The notes under the pieces: model-generated
Told to the model about the DNA's origin: nothing
Databases searched by the model: none
What the model saw: only the letters and a program-made list of their open reading frames with translations
Translations under genes and position numbers: made by a program
NCBI GenBank assembly: GCA_037447655.1
Contig: JBBHKE010003413.1
Span: 1 to 20,121 of the forward strand
Origin: Zygnema cylindricum
Taxonomy: Eukaryota > Streptophyta > Zygnematophyceae > Zygnematales > Zygnemataceae
DNA: 20,121 bases
Direction of reading: 5' to 3'
In this document: one piece after another, positions 8,794-17,992 of the stretch
Layout of the letters: each line of letters opens with the position of its first letter
Position numbering within the stretch: the stretch's first letter is position 1

Positions 8794-9308
8794 CTGTGAC
8801 CAAAAAACCAGATTGGACGAGACATCATTTGAGGATTAAATGTAGAAGGGGAAAGGGCATAAAAAAACACCTAACTATGAATCTCAACTACAACAAAAAC
8901 CCTAAAAAAAATGACTAAAATGAAATAACAACCGATACACAATTTTTATTAGGTTCACAGACATATGGCAGGTGCTTTAATCAGCTAATCAGCTCAGAAC
9001 CAGAAAATACCATATTCTTGTGGTACCTTGATGGTACTAATACCTTTTTCTAACAAGTAAAAACAAAAATATTTAGAAAACACTGCTACAATAAATTACA
9101 AAACTGAAGCTTAAAAGTGAAACTTTGTTATGAAACTAATGACGCTAAATTGCCTTCACCATGCATTCATCAAAATGACGAAAAGTTGAACAAAATTGGT
9201 GTAAGAATCCAAAACTGAAGTTTGTCAACATAACTAAAAGAAAACATAAACAGGAAGTTAAATGTAAACATAAACCAAAATTAAAAAAATAAATAAATTA
9301 TGAATTAC

Positions 9309-9469
9309 CTCTGCCTTTCTGTATAAGGCGTACACATATCAGCGACATATTCAGCGACAGCCAATAGATCTCCCTTATCCTGAGTGTCAATATGGGGAAG
9401 CTCCTTTTGGATATTTGAAATCACTTCTTCCAGATCGATCATTCCTGCATCGAATCCTCCGGCTGCTTC
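9309..9469 (-). CDS. Candidate internal exon with weak cyclin-B-like segment
   Basis: A 161-nt segment lies between acceptor AAATTTCAG and donor GTAATT on the minus strand. It is open for all 53 codons in one frame only, which is unlikely by chance in such AT-rich DNA. It opens EAAGGFDAGMIDLEEV and contains IDTQDKGDLLAVAEYVADM. The last part resembles the DID..D...LAVVEYV.D(I/M)Y segment that opens the cyclin box of B-type cyclins. The usual aromatic residues after it are replaced (CTPYTERQ), and no remaining cyclin box was found downstream, so the family call is weak. An unrelated helical protein is the alternative. It ends with two codon bases. Confidence 0.5.
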
Positions 9470-9662
9470 CTGAAATTTAACATTTTCCAGTAAAAAAACG
9501 TTTCAGTAAAAAAAAAATGAAGTGGCAAAAAGCATACAACAACTGCATCTAGAGCAATCTTTCTCCAAATCCACAAAAAGACAAAAGTTTAAAAGCTTGC
9601 ATTTCTTATTTTCACTGATACTAGGTTATTTCAATAAAATCTATCTCAGATAAGTTGTTTAC

Positions 9663-9729
9663 CTCGAGGCGAGAATTGCAGTCACGCTCATTTCCTTTTC
9701 TTTCGCTGCTCGTAAAGCAGCTATTTTTG
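9663..9729 (-). CDS. Candidate small exon upstream of 9309-9469
   Basis: A 67-nt minus-strand segment lies between a possible acceptor TTTGCCGCAG and donor GTAAAC. The frame compatible with the next exon (ending in phase 0) reads FTSSERKGNERDCNSRLE. A second open frame, AAKIAALRAAKEKEMSVTAI, looks more like a helical protein but runs into a stop if joined to 9309-9469. The segment abuts the AAAAACGGTCTG minisatellite, so its left boundary in the gene is uncertain. No family is recognised. Confidence 0.3.
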
Positions 9730-9744
9730 CTGCGGCAAACACTT

Positions 9745-11480
9745 TTAAAACGGTCTGAAAAAAGGGTCGGAAAAAACGGTCTTAAAAATCGGTCTGAAAA
9801 AACGGCCAGAAAAACAGCCTGAAAAAAACGGTCTGAAACGGTTCAAAAACGGACACAAAAAACGGACTGATAACAGACTAGAAAAACGGTCCGAAAAAAT
9901 GGTCTTAAAAAAGGTCTAAAAACGGTCTGAAAAACAGTCTGGAAAAAACGGACTGAAAAACGGTATAGAAAAGATCTATAAAACGGTCTAAAGAAGGTTA
10001 AAAACGGCCAGAAAAAACGGAATGAAAAGCAGACTGGGACTGAAAATACTGACTGGAGAAACGGAATATTAAACCGGACTGGAAAAACGGTCTGAAAAAC
10101 GGTTAAAAAAAACGGTCTGTAAAAATTGTGTACAAAAAAGGTCTAAAAAACGGTCTGGAAAAAACGAGCCGGAAAAAACGGTTTTAAACGATCTACAAAC
10201 GGTATAAAAAGCAGTCTAAAAACAGTTTAAAGCCGGATAGAAAAAACGGACTGAAATACTGTTAAAAAAACGGACTAAAAACACGGTCAGAAAAGAGGGT
10301 CAGAAAAAACGGTTTTAAAACGGACTAAAAACGGTCTGAAAAAACGTTTTGAAAAACGGTATTAAAAACAGTCAAAAACGGTCTGAAAAATCAACCTAAA
10401 AAACGGTCTAAAAAAGCGATCTGAAAACGGTTTGGAAAAATGGCATGAAAAACGGTCTAAAAAAACGATCTGAAAAGCGGTCTAAAACTGTTTTAAAACG
10501 GATATATAAAAGGACTGAAAAACTGACTGAAAAAATGGACTGGAAAAAAGGACTGAAAAAACAATCTGGAAAAACGGTCTTGAAAAACGGACTGAAAAAA
10601 CCGAACCGAAAAAAACGGACTGAAAAAATGGTTTAGAAAAACGGTCTGAAAAAACGGTCTGGAAAAACGGCCAAGAAAAACGAACTGAAAAACGGACAAA
10701 AAAAACAGACTCAAAAAAGTATGAAAAACGGTCCAAAACGGTCTTAAAAACGGACATAAAAACAGTCTGGAAATTGAGACTGGAAAAACGGACTTGAAAA
10801 ACCGACAGGCAAAACGGTCTGGAAAAACGGTTTGAAAAACGGACTGAAAAACGGTATGAAAAAATGCTCTGAAAAAAAAAACTGATAAAAAAAAACGGGT
10901 TGAAAAGTGGTAAAAAAAACGGTCTAAAAACGGTTTGAAAACGGCCTAGAAAACCGTCTGGAAAAAATGGCCTGAAAAAACAAAATGCTGAAAAACGGTC
11001 TGGAAAAATGGAAAAAAAAACGAACCAAAAAAAAAAAACAAACAAAAAAAAAACGGACTGAAAAAACGATCTTCTGAGACCGAAAAAACGGTCTGGAAAA
11101 ACGGCTTGAAAACACGAATTGAAAAAACAGACTGAAAAAACGGTGAGAAAACGGCTTTGAAAATCCGGCCTGAGAAGACGGACTGAAAAACGACCTGGAA
11201 AAGCAACCTGGAAAATTTGAAACGGACTCGAAAGAACTGAAAAAACGACTGAAAAAAAGGACTGAAAAAAGGGACTGAAAAAACAGCCTGGACAAACGGT
11301 TTGGAGCAACGGACTGGAAAAACGGTATGAAAAGACATACTAAAAAAAACGGGCTGAAAAAAAGGAAATGGAAAAACGGACTGTAAAACGACCTGGAAAG
11401 GTATGGAAAAACGGACTAAAAAAAACAGACTGAAAAAAACCGGACTGAAAAACAGTCTGGAAAAACGGTCTGGAGAAGCA
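9745..11480 (+). repeat. Minisatellite, about 12-bp unit AAAAACGGTCTG
   Basis: About 1.7 kb, or some 140 units, are of the form (A)4-6 CGG(T/A)CTG with variants such as AAACGGACTGG, plus interruptions of pure A. Unit length drifts between 10 and 13 because the A-run varies. On the minus strand it reads (CAGACCGTTTTT)n, giving open frames of up to 275 codons made of F, Q, S, V and P in a 4-residue period. These are repeat artefacts. It would lie in an intron of any minus-strand gene here. Confidence 0.9.
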
Positions 11481-11494
11481 GAACAAAAAGCTCA

Positions 11495-11686
11495 CTAGCT
11501 CCAATAGTGAAGGGGGGTGTACTTGATGGGAGTCGAGAAACAATTTCTCTATCCACTATTAATTAACATTATTCATGAACAGAGCAAACCAAGTTGAAAA
11601 TCAATATAAATACCATGAAAAAAAGATTGATTCCACACCAAACAGAATGTCACAACAACAATAAAATAAATACTTATGTGAGAAAA
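11495..11686 (+). repeat. 192-bp tandem duplication, copy 1
   Basis: It starts CTAGCTCCAATAGTGAAGG and matches the block from 11687 at a constant offset of 192 bp before small indels. The shared core is TTTCTCTATCCACTATTAAT, then CATTATTCATGAACAGAG. On the minus strand it holds a short open stretch (FLDSHQVHPPSLLELVS) ending near a donor-like GTGAGC. That donor is not kept in copy 2, so I do not call an exon. Confidence 0.8.
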
Positions 11687-11872
11687 CTAGCTCCAATAGT
11701 GAAGGACGATGTACTTGATGGGAGTCAAGAAATGATTTCTCTATCCACTATTAATTAACATTATTCATGAACAGAGTAGTTGGACAAACCAAGTTGAAAT
11801 ACATAATGAATACCATGAAATAAAGATTGATCCACACCAAACAACATATAATAATTAATTTTGCGAGAAACC
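11687..11872 (+). repeat. 192-bp tandem duplication, copy 2
   Basis: Second copy of 11495-11686, about 85-90% identical by eye. It carries a 7-bp insertion (TAGTTGG near 11778) and loses the donor-like sequence seen in copy 1. 11873-12100 shows no further feature. Confidence 0.8.
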
Positions 11873-12115
11873 TTCGTCACAACATAGCTTCATCTGAACT
11901 TCTCATTTTTTCTCATTTTTCTGCAATATTCGCTGACTCCTCTCCTATACTTTAAGGTAAAACAAATATTCAAAATAGTCGCACTAAAGCTAACTCGGGA
12001 TAGATACCATATTCCTGCAAACCAAGAGCGAACTAATAAAGCTAAATCTGCGATTACTAAGTTGGAGACGACGATTTTCCGTTGATTAGGAAAGCCAAAC
12101 TAGGAAATTGATTAC

Positions 12116-12176
12116 TAATTTGCCGTGGATAGTCCTTTGCTTCTCATCTTGTTCAATAATGTTCACATTTGTGCTC
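12116..12176 (-). CDS. Weak candidate exon, unknown
   Basis: A 61-nt minus-strand segment lies between TTGTCCAAG (acceptor-like) and donor GTAATC. It reads STNVNIIEQDEKQRTIHGKL in its open frame. The composition is protein-like, but the segment is short, the acceptor is mediocre, and its phase does not fit the neighbouring candidates directly. It is listed only as a possible exon. Confidence 0.2.
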
Positions 12177-12187
12177 CTTGGACAAAA

Positions 12188-12300
12188 ACAAATGGTAAGA
12201 AAAAGGAGGCGAGAACAAAAAAAAACAAAAAAAAAAGAAACAACAAGACAAATGGTAAGAAAAATGAGGCGAGAACCAAAAATAAAAAACACAAAGATAA
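12188..12300 (+). repeat. 60-bp tandem duplication, A-rich
   Basis: ACAAATGGTAAGAAAAAGG followed by GGCGAGAAC recurs 60 bp downstream with minor changes (from 12248). The spacer is poly-A with scattered C and G. Confidence 0.8.
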
Positions 12301-12369
12301 AGCTTAGTACATACAGGGGGATTAAAACAACGACGAAAATCATGTAGGGAGAAGGAGACGGGGAGGAAT

Positions 12370-12401
12370 AAAGAGGACGAGGTGGCGGCCTCGTCCTCTT
12401 T
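12370..12401. repeat. GC-rich hairpin, 13-bp perfect arms
   Basis: AAAGAGGACGAGG (12370-12382) and its exact complement (12389-12401) flank a 6-nt loop, TGGCGG. It is a strikingly GC-rich and stable stem in AT-rich surroundings. It could be a small foldback or an RNA hairpin. No T-run or gene end beside it supports a terminator role. Confidence 0.75.
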
Positions 12402-12541
12402 TGCCCTCTCCCTCACCTTCACCCTATCTCTCTTCGATAGAAGAGAGAAAAAACAACAAAAACAATATTAAAACAAAATTAAAACAATGCATTTAAAAAA
12501 ATGAATGTGAGATGCAAACAATGTACAGAAAAAATACTCAC

Positions 12542-12605
12542 CAACCATTCTATAACCTTTAATGCCAACAGATGCTTAGTTCCACGGAGTTCGACAAATA
12601 CCACC
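12542..12605 (-). CDS. Candidate exon, protein-kinase N-lobe-like
   Basis: A 64-nt minus-strand segment sits between acceptor TTGCTGACACAG and a consensus donor GTGAGT. Only one frame is open: one base plus 21 codons containing VELRGTKHLLALKVIEW. This resembles kinase strands beta2-beta3, in which a loop such as RxxT precedes (I/L)ALKV with the ATP-binding lysine, as in Aurora and some AGC kinases. It is a resemblance over about 20 residues only. No glycine-rich loop, HRD or DFG motif was found on the same strand nearby. It could be an orphan exon, a captured fragment, or a coincidence in an unknown protein. Confidence 0.4.
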
Positions 12606-12768
12606 CTGTGTCAGCAAAGAGAAAACCCTTAAAGAATGTCAGAGAAAAATATAGCAAAGAGTCACAAAATTACAGGCAATCCGTTATTAATCTCTCTCTT
12701 TTCTAGGTACAAAAAACTAGAGATACAGGATACAAAAGGTGCAAACTGGAAATTAAATGAATAGTTAA

Positions 12769-12925
12769 AGCTGTATTTTAAATTTTGTTTTGAGTTTATT
12801 TTGATAAAACATTTAAACACTAATGCCATTTTGATTACAAAGTTGTCAAACAACTCTTCTCTGACAGTTGCTCTCGGCACAGTTTCAGCTAACCTAAAAA
12901 ATGTACAATTTCAACAAAAAACTGT
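12769..12925 (-). other. Extra segment found only in the leading unit
   Basis: In the other long units AAATTACATGAATAG is followed at once by AAACTGTTAACTTCAACTAACC or a close variant. In the leading unit about 157 bp lie between these two landmarks. No terminal repeats or target duplication were seen, so it is more likely ancestral sequence lost from the amplified units than a transposon insertion. It holds the candidate exon at 12839-12888. Confidence 0.55.
12839..12888 (-). CDS. Weak candidate exon in the leading unit
   Basis: After ATTTTTTAGGTTAG on the minus strand, a 50-nt open stretch reads ETVPRATVREELFDNF and is followed by a donor-like GTAATC. Its start phase fits the end of module A in the same unit (12940-13005), giving a continuous frame across the junction. 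The unspliced frame also stays open much further. No family is recognised. Confidence 0.25.
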
Positions 12926-12934
12926 TAACTTCAA

Positions 12935-13084
12935 CTAACCTTTGGTTGCCATTTTGTTTTCCATTAGTTTGTTTACGTCAAAATTGCAGGTGCCTTTGCG
13001 TGCTGCTGAAAAAACATAAACAGAAACAAAATAAGAAAACAAAATTCCGTAGTCAAACAATGTGTTATTCATGTAAGACTTCAT
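12935..13084 (-). CDS. 49-codon ORF, signal-peptide-like (leading unit)
   Basis: The ORF starts ATG AAG at 13084 and ends TAG at 12935. It opens MKSYMNNTLFDYGILF, continues with a hydrophobic stretch ending SVYVFSAARKGTC, and closes with a polar, lysine-rich tail (NKLMENKMATKG) holding a single cysteine. This layout fits a small secreted peptide cut after SAA. The hydrophobic codons are also a polypyrimidine tract ending in TTTTTTCAG, and GTTAGT overlaps the stop, so the same bases could be an intron end plus a 66-nt exon (12940-13005). Two further copies keep the frame without indels. The differences among them are mostly amino-acid changing, which argues against strong constraint. Confidence 0.3.
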   Translation of the reverse strand: MKSYMNNTLFDYGILFSYFVSVYVFSAARKGTCNFDVNKLMENKMATKG

Positions 13085-13148
13085 AAAAAATCCCAAATAA
13101 AATACAAAAAACAAAGATGAGCAATTGAATGATGAATGATGATGATGC

Positions 13149-13188
<40 letters not shown>

Positions 13189-13460
13189 TGATGAATGATG
13201 ATGATGATGATGATGATGATCATGATGGTTATGATGATGAAGATGATTTTTTTGGGTTTTCTGTTATTAATTATTGCTAGTGTTATTATTATTACTTTTA
13301 TTATTATTATGACTTTTATTACTATATATAATTATTGCTTATTTTATCATTTATTAATATTTTAAGTACTATTTTTAGTATTATTCTTATTAATATTATC
13401 ATTATATCTATTATCTATTATCTATTATTATTATTATTAACTACTACAAACTATTACTAT

Positions 13461-14185
13461 TAGGTGTAACAAACCATAAACCTTCTCCCTAAGCCTAGAA
13501 CTTAGCCTAAAACTTCCCGTGGTGTCCATTCCGAGGCACAAGGACCTAGAGCCACATCGCCATCGATAATCTGCAGGCCAAACCAGCACCACCGATTAAA
13601 ATAAAAAAAGTTGACAAAAACAACAAAAGAACAAAACTCGATACAAAAAAAGAGAAAACATGAAGAAACTAACTCATGGTTTTCGCTCTTCACAGTGCAT
13701 CCTTTAGAAACGGCACGAGCCGGATATCGACCTCAGCAAACTTTCGCTCTGCTTTTTAAAATACTTGCTTTTCTGAGCAAGGCTCGTGGCACGAGTAACT
13801 TCCAAAAAAAAACAAAAAACAAGTACAGAAAAGAAGAACAAAACAGTCAGAACAAGACAGAGGACAAGGACAAGGACAGAGTACAAAAAACTCAGGATAC
13901 AGGATACAAAAGGTGCAAACTGGAAATTACATGAATAGAAAATGTTATCTTCAACTAACCTTTGGATGCCATTTTGTTTTCCATTACTTTGTTTTCGTCC
14001 AAATTGCAGGTGCCTTTGCGTGCTGCTGAAAAAACATAAACAGACACAAAAAAAGAAACCAAAATTCTGTATTCAAATAATGTGTTATTCATGTAAGACT
14101 TCATAAAATTTCCTAAATTAAATACAAAAAACAAAGATGAGCAATTAAATGTTGATAATGATGATGATGATGATGATGATGATGA

Positions 14186-14226
<41 letters not shown>

Positions 14227-14511
14227 TGATGATGATGATGATTGATGATGATGATGATGATGATGATCATGATGGTCATGATGATGAAGATGATTTTTTT
14301 GGGTTTTCTGTTATTAATTATTACTACTAATGTTATTATAACTACTTTTATTATTATTAGTTTATTATTATTATATATAAATATTGCTTATTTTATCATT
14401 TATTAATATTTTAACTACTATTTTTTGTATTATTCTTATTATTCTTATTATTATTATCATTATACCTATTATCTATTAAAATTATTATTAACTACTATGA
14501 ACTATTACTAT
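13461..14511 (-). repeat. Array unit 1, long type (1051 bp)
   Basis: Long unit with separate modules A and B. Module C (13502-13570) reads IIDGDVALGPCASEWTPREV and then a stop on the minus strand. The 103-nt spacer between module C and the donor here (GTTAGT rather than GTAAGT) is T-rich on that strand. Module B has a one-base deletion relative to unit 2 (GTCGATATCC against GTCGGACATCC). The TTATTA-rich segment at 13247-13460, in the unit before it, is well preserved. Confidence 0.8.
13955..14104 (-). CDS. 49-codon ORF, signal-peptide-like (unit 1)
   Basis: Exactly the same length as the ORF at 12935-13084, with no indel. It begins MKSYMNNTLFEYRILV and its tail is TCNLDENKVMENKMASKG. It differs from the leading copy at about ten residues. 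The same ambiguity with a splice acceptor applies. Confidence 0.3.
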   Translation of the reverse strand: MKSYMNNTLFEYRILVSFFVSVYVFSAARKGTCNLDENKVMENKMASKG

Positions 14512-15225
14512 TAGGTGTAACAAACCATAAACCTCATCGCTGAGCATAGACCTTAGTCTAAAACTTCCAGTGGTGTCCATTCCGAGGCACAAGGACCTAG
14601 AGCCACATCGCCATCGATGATCTGCAGGCCAAACCAGCACCACCGATTAAAATAAAAACAGTTGACAAAAACAACAAAAGAACAAAACTCAATACAAAAA
14701 AGAGAAAATATGAAGAAACTTACTCGTGGTTTTCGCTCTTCACAGTGCATCCTTTAGACATGGCACCAGCCGGATGTCCGACCTCAGCAAACTTTCGCTC
14801 TGCTTTTTAAAATACTTGCAAGGCTTGTGGCACGAGTAACTTCATAAAAAAAACATAAAACAAGTACAGAAAAGAAGAACAAAACAATCAGAACAAGACA
14901 GAGGACAAGGACAGAGTACAAAAAACTCAGGATACATGATACAAAAGGTGCAAACTGGAAATTACATGAATAGAAACTGTTAACTTCAACTAACCTTCGG
15001 TTGCCATTTTGTTTTCCATTACTGTGTTTTCGTCCAAATTGCAGGTGCTTTTGCGTGCTGCTGAAAAATCATAAACAGAAACAAAATAAGAAAACAAAAT
15101 TCCATAGTCAAACAATGTGTTATTCATGAAAAACTTCATAAAATTTCCCGAATAAAATACAAAAAACAAAGATGAGCAATTGAATGATGATGATGATGAA
15201 TGATGATGATGAAGAATGATGATGC

Positions 15226-15265
<40 letters not shown>

Positions 15266-15415
15266 AGTGATGATGAATGATGATGATAATGATCATGATC
15301 ATGATGATGATTTTTTTGGATTTTCTGTTATTAATTATTATTACTAGTGTTATTATTATGACTTTTATTATTATATATAATTATTGCTTATTTTATTATT
15401 TATAATGACGAAAAT
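14512..15415 (-). repeat. Array unit 2, long type (904 bp)
   Basis: Long unit whose TTATTA-rich segment (15311-15415) is about half the usual size, which explains most of the shorter length. Module C carries R-to-L and G-to-D changes near its end (LEVLD) but stays open. Module B is followed by GTAAGT. In this unit the TTCTGAG segment between modules B and A is deleted (near 14818). Confidence 0.8.
14990..15139 (-). CDS. 49-codon ORF, signal-peptide-like (unit 2)
   Basis: Third full-length copy, again 150 nt with stop. It begins MKFFMNNTLFDYGILF and its tail is TCNLDENTVMENKMATEG. The charged residue in SVYDFSAARK weakens the hydrophobic core compared with the other two. The next copy to the right (about 15.9-16.05 kb) has lost one base in the tail and ends early. 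Confidence 0.25.
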   Translation of the reverse strand: MKFFMNNTLFDYGILFSYFVSVYDFSAARKSTCNLDENTVMENKMATEG

Positions 15416-16134
15416 TAGGTGTAACAAACCATAGACCTTTTCCCTAAGCCTAGACCGTAGCCTAAAACTTTCGTGGTGTCCATTCCGAGGCACAAGGACA
15501 TAAAGCCACATCGCCATCAATGATCTGCAGGCCAAACCAGCACCACCGATTAAAATAAAAACAGTTGACAAAAACAACAAAAGACAAAACTCAATACAAA
15601 AAAGAGAAAATATGAAGAAACTTACTCGTGGTTTTCGCTCCTTACAGTGCATCCTTTAGAGACACCACCAGCCAGATATCGACCTCAGCAAACTTTCGCT
15701 CTGCTTTTTAAAATACTTGCTATTCTGAGCAAGGCTTGTGGCACGAGTAACTTCCAAAAAAAACATAAAACAAGTACAGAAAAGAAGAACAAAACAATCA
15801 GAACAAGACAGAAGACAAGGACAGAGTACAAAAAACTCAGGATACAGGACACAAAAGGTGCAAACTGGAAATCACATGAATAGAAACTGTTAACTTCAAC
15901 TAACCTTTGGTTGCCATTTTGTTTTCCATTACTTTGTTTTCGTCTGAATAGCAGGTGCTTTGCATGCTGCTGAAAAAACATAAACAGAAACAAAAAAAGA
16001 AAACGAATTTCCGTATTCAAACAATGTGTTATTCATGTAAGACTTCATAAAATTTCCCAAATTAAACACAAAAAACAAAGATGAGCAATTGAATGATGAA
16101 TGATGAATGATGATGATGATGATGATGATGATGA

Positions 16135-16193
<59 letters not shown>

Positions 16194-16458
16194 TGACTAT
16201 GATGATGATGATGATGATGATCATGATGGTCATGATGATGATGATGAATTTTTTGGGTTTTCTGTTATTAATTATTACTACTACTGTTATTACAACTATA
16301 ATTATTATTATTATGACTTTCAAAATTGTATATAAATATTGCTTATTTTATCATCTATTAATATTTTAACTATTATTTTTAGTATTACTCTTATTATTAT
16401 TATCAATATATCAATTATCTATTATCTATAATTGTTAACTACTAAGAACTATAACTAT
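15416..16458 (-). repeat. Array unit 3, long type (1043 bp), frames broken
   Basis: Last of the long units from the left. Module C is frameshifted near its end (TTTCGTGG instead of TTCCCGTGG), and module A lacks one base (GGTGCTTTGCATG), so the small ORF stops early. The separated A-B layout is still intact, including the spacer rich in ACAAAAC and the GGTGCAAACTGGAAATCACA landmark at 15857. Confidence 0.8.
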
Positions 16459-17157
16459 TAGGTGTAACAAACCATAAACCTTCTCCCTAAGCCTAGAGAC
16501 CTTAGCCTAAAACTTCCCGTGGTGTCCATTCCGAGGCACAAGGACCTAGAGCCACATCGCCATCGATGATCTGCAGGCCAAACCAGCACCACCGATTTAA
16601 ATAAAAACAGTTGACCAAAACAACAAAAGAACAAAACTCAATACAAAAAAGAGAAAACGTGAAGAAACTTACTCGTGGTTTTCGCCCTTCACAGTGCATC
16701 CTATAGACATGGCAACAGCCGGATGTCCGTCCTCTGCGAACTTTCACTCTGCTTTAAATTGCAAGTGCTTTGCGTGCTGCTGAAAAAACATGAACAGAAA
16801 CAAAACACAACAACAAAATTCCGTAGTCAAACAATGTGTTATTCATGTAAAACTTCATAAAATTTCCCAAATAAAATACAAAAAACAAAGATGCAATTGA
16901 ATGATGAATGATGATGATGATGATGATGATGATGAATAATGATGAATGATGAATGATAATGATATGATGATGATGAATGATGATGATGATGAATGATGAT
17001 GATGAAGATGATGTGATGATGATGATGATGAATGATGATGATGATGATGATAATGGTCATGATGATGATGATGCTATTTTTAGCATTATGCTTATTATTA
17101 TTATTATTATATCTATTAGCAATATTATTATTATTAACTACTATGAACTATTACTAT
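16459..17157 (-). repeat. Array unit 4, short type (699 bp)
   Basis: First unit carrying the roughly 240-bp deletion that joins module B directly to module A (CTCTGCTTTAAATTGCAAG near 16748). The TTATTA-rich segment of this unit is also reduced to about 85 bp. A T-for-A change (CTATAGG) opens one frame across module B, so a minus-strand ORF runs unspliced through the 102-nt T-rich spacer into module C (16747-16502). Confidence 0.8.
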
Positions 17158-17654
17158 TAGGTGTAACAAACCATAAACCTTCTCCCTTAGCGTAGACCTT
17201 AGCCTAAAACTTCCCGTGGTGTCCATTCCGAGGCACAAGGACCTAGAGCCACATCGCCATCGATAATCTGCAGGCCAAACCAGCACCACCGATTAAAATA
17301 AAAACAGTTGCCAAAAACAACAAAAGAACAAAACTCAATACAAAAAAGAGAAAACACAAAGAAACTTACTCGTGGCTTTCGCCCTTAACAGTGCATCCTT
17401 TAGACATGGCACCAGCCGGATGTCCATCCTCTGCGAACTTTCACTCTGCTTTATATTGAAAGTGCCTTTGCGTGCTTCTGAAAAAACATAAACAGAAACA
17501 AAAAAAGAAAACAAAATTCCGTAGTCAAACAATGTGTTATTCATGTAAAACTTCATAAAATTTACCAAATAAAATACAAAAAACAAGATGAGCAATTGAA
17601 TGATGAATGATAATGATGATGATGAATGATGAATGATGATGATGATGATGATGA

Positions 17655-17702
<48 letters not shown>

Positions 17703-17992
17703 ATGAATGATGATGATGATGATGATCATGATCACGATGGTCATGATCATGATCATGATGGTCATGATCAAGATGATGATTTTTTTGGGTTTTTCTGTTA
17801 TTAATTATTATTACTAGTGTTTTATTATTGCTTTTATTATTATTATGACTATTATTATTATATATAATTGTTGCTTATTTTATCATTTATTTAAATTTTA
17901 ATTACTATTTTTAGTATTATTCTTATTATTATTATTATTATATCTATTATCATTATAATTAACTACTATGAACTATTACTATTAGGTGTAAC
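17158..17992 (-). repeat. Array unit 5, short type (835 bp)
   Basis: Fused A-B module with several private changes. The module A acceptor context is TTTTCAGAAGCACGC instead of CAGCAGCACGC. Its microsatellite is long and contains repeated TGATCATGATC palindromes (17724-17770). The hydrophobic ORF (MKFYMNNTLFDYGILFSFF) runs on past the A-B junction in another frame. Confidence 0.8.

Noticed and set aside
9309-9469. Firm annotation as a B-type cyclin gene
   Set aside because: Only about 20 residues resemble the start of a cyclin box; key aromatic positions differ and no further box was found downstream on the strand.
10482-11338. Minus-strand open frames of up to 275 codons, rich in F, Q, S and V
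   Set aside because: They read through the 12-bp minisatellite in all three frames of one strand, with a fixed short period and no domain. They are a product of the repeat unit.
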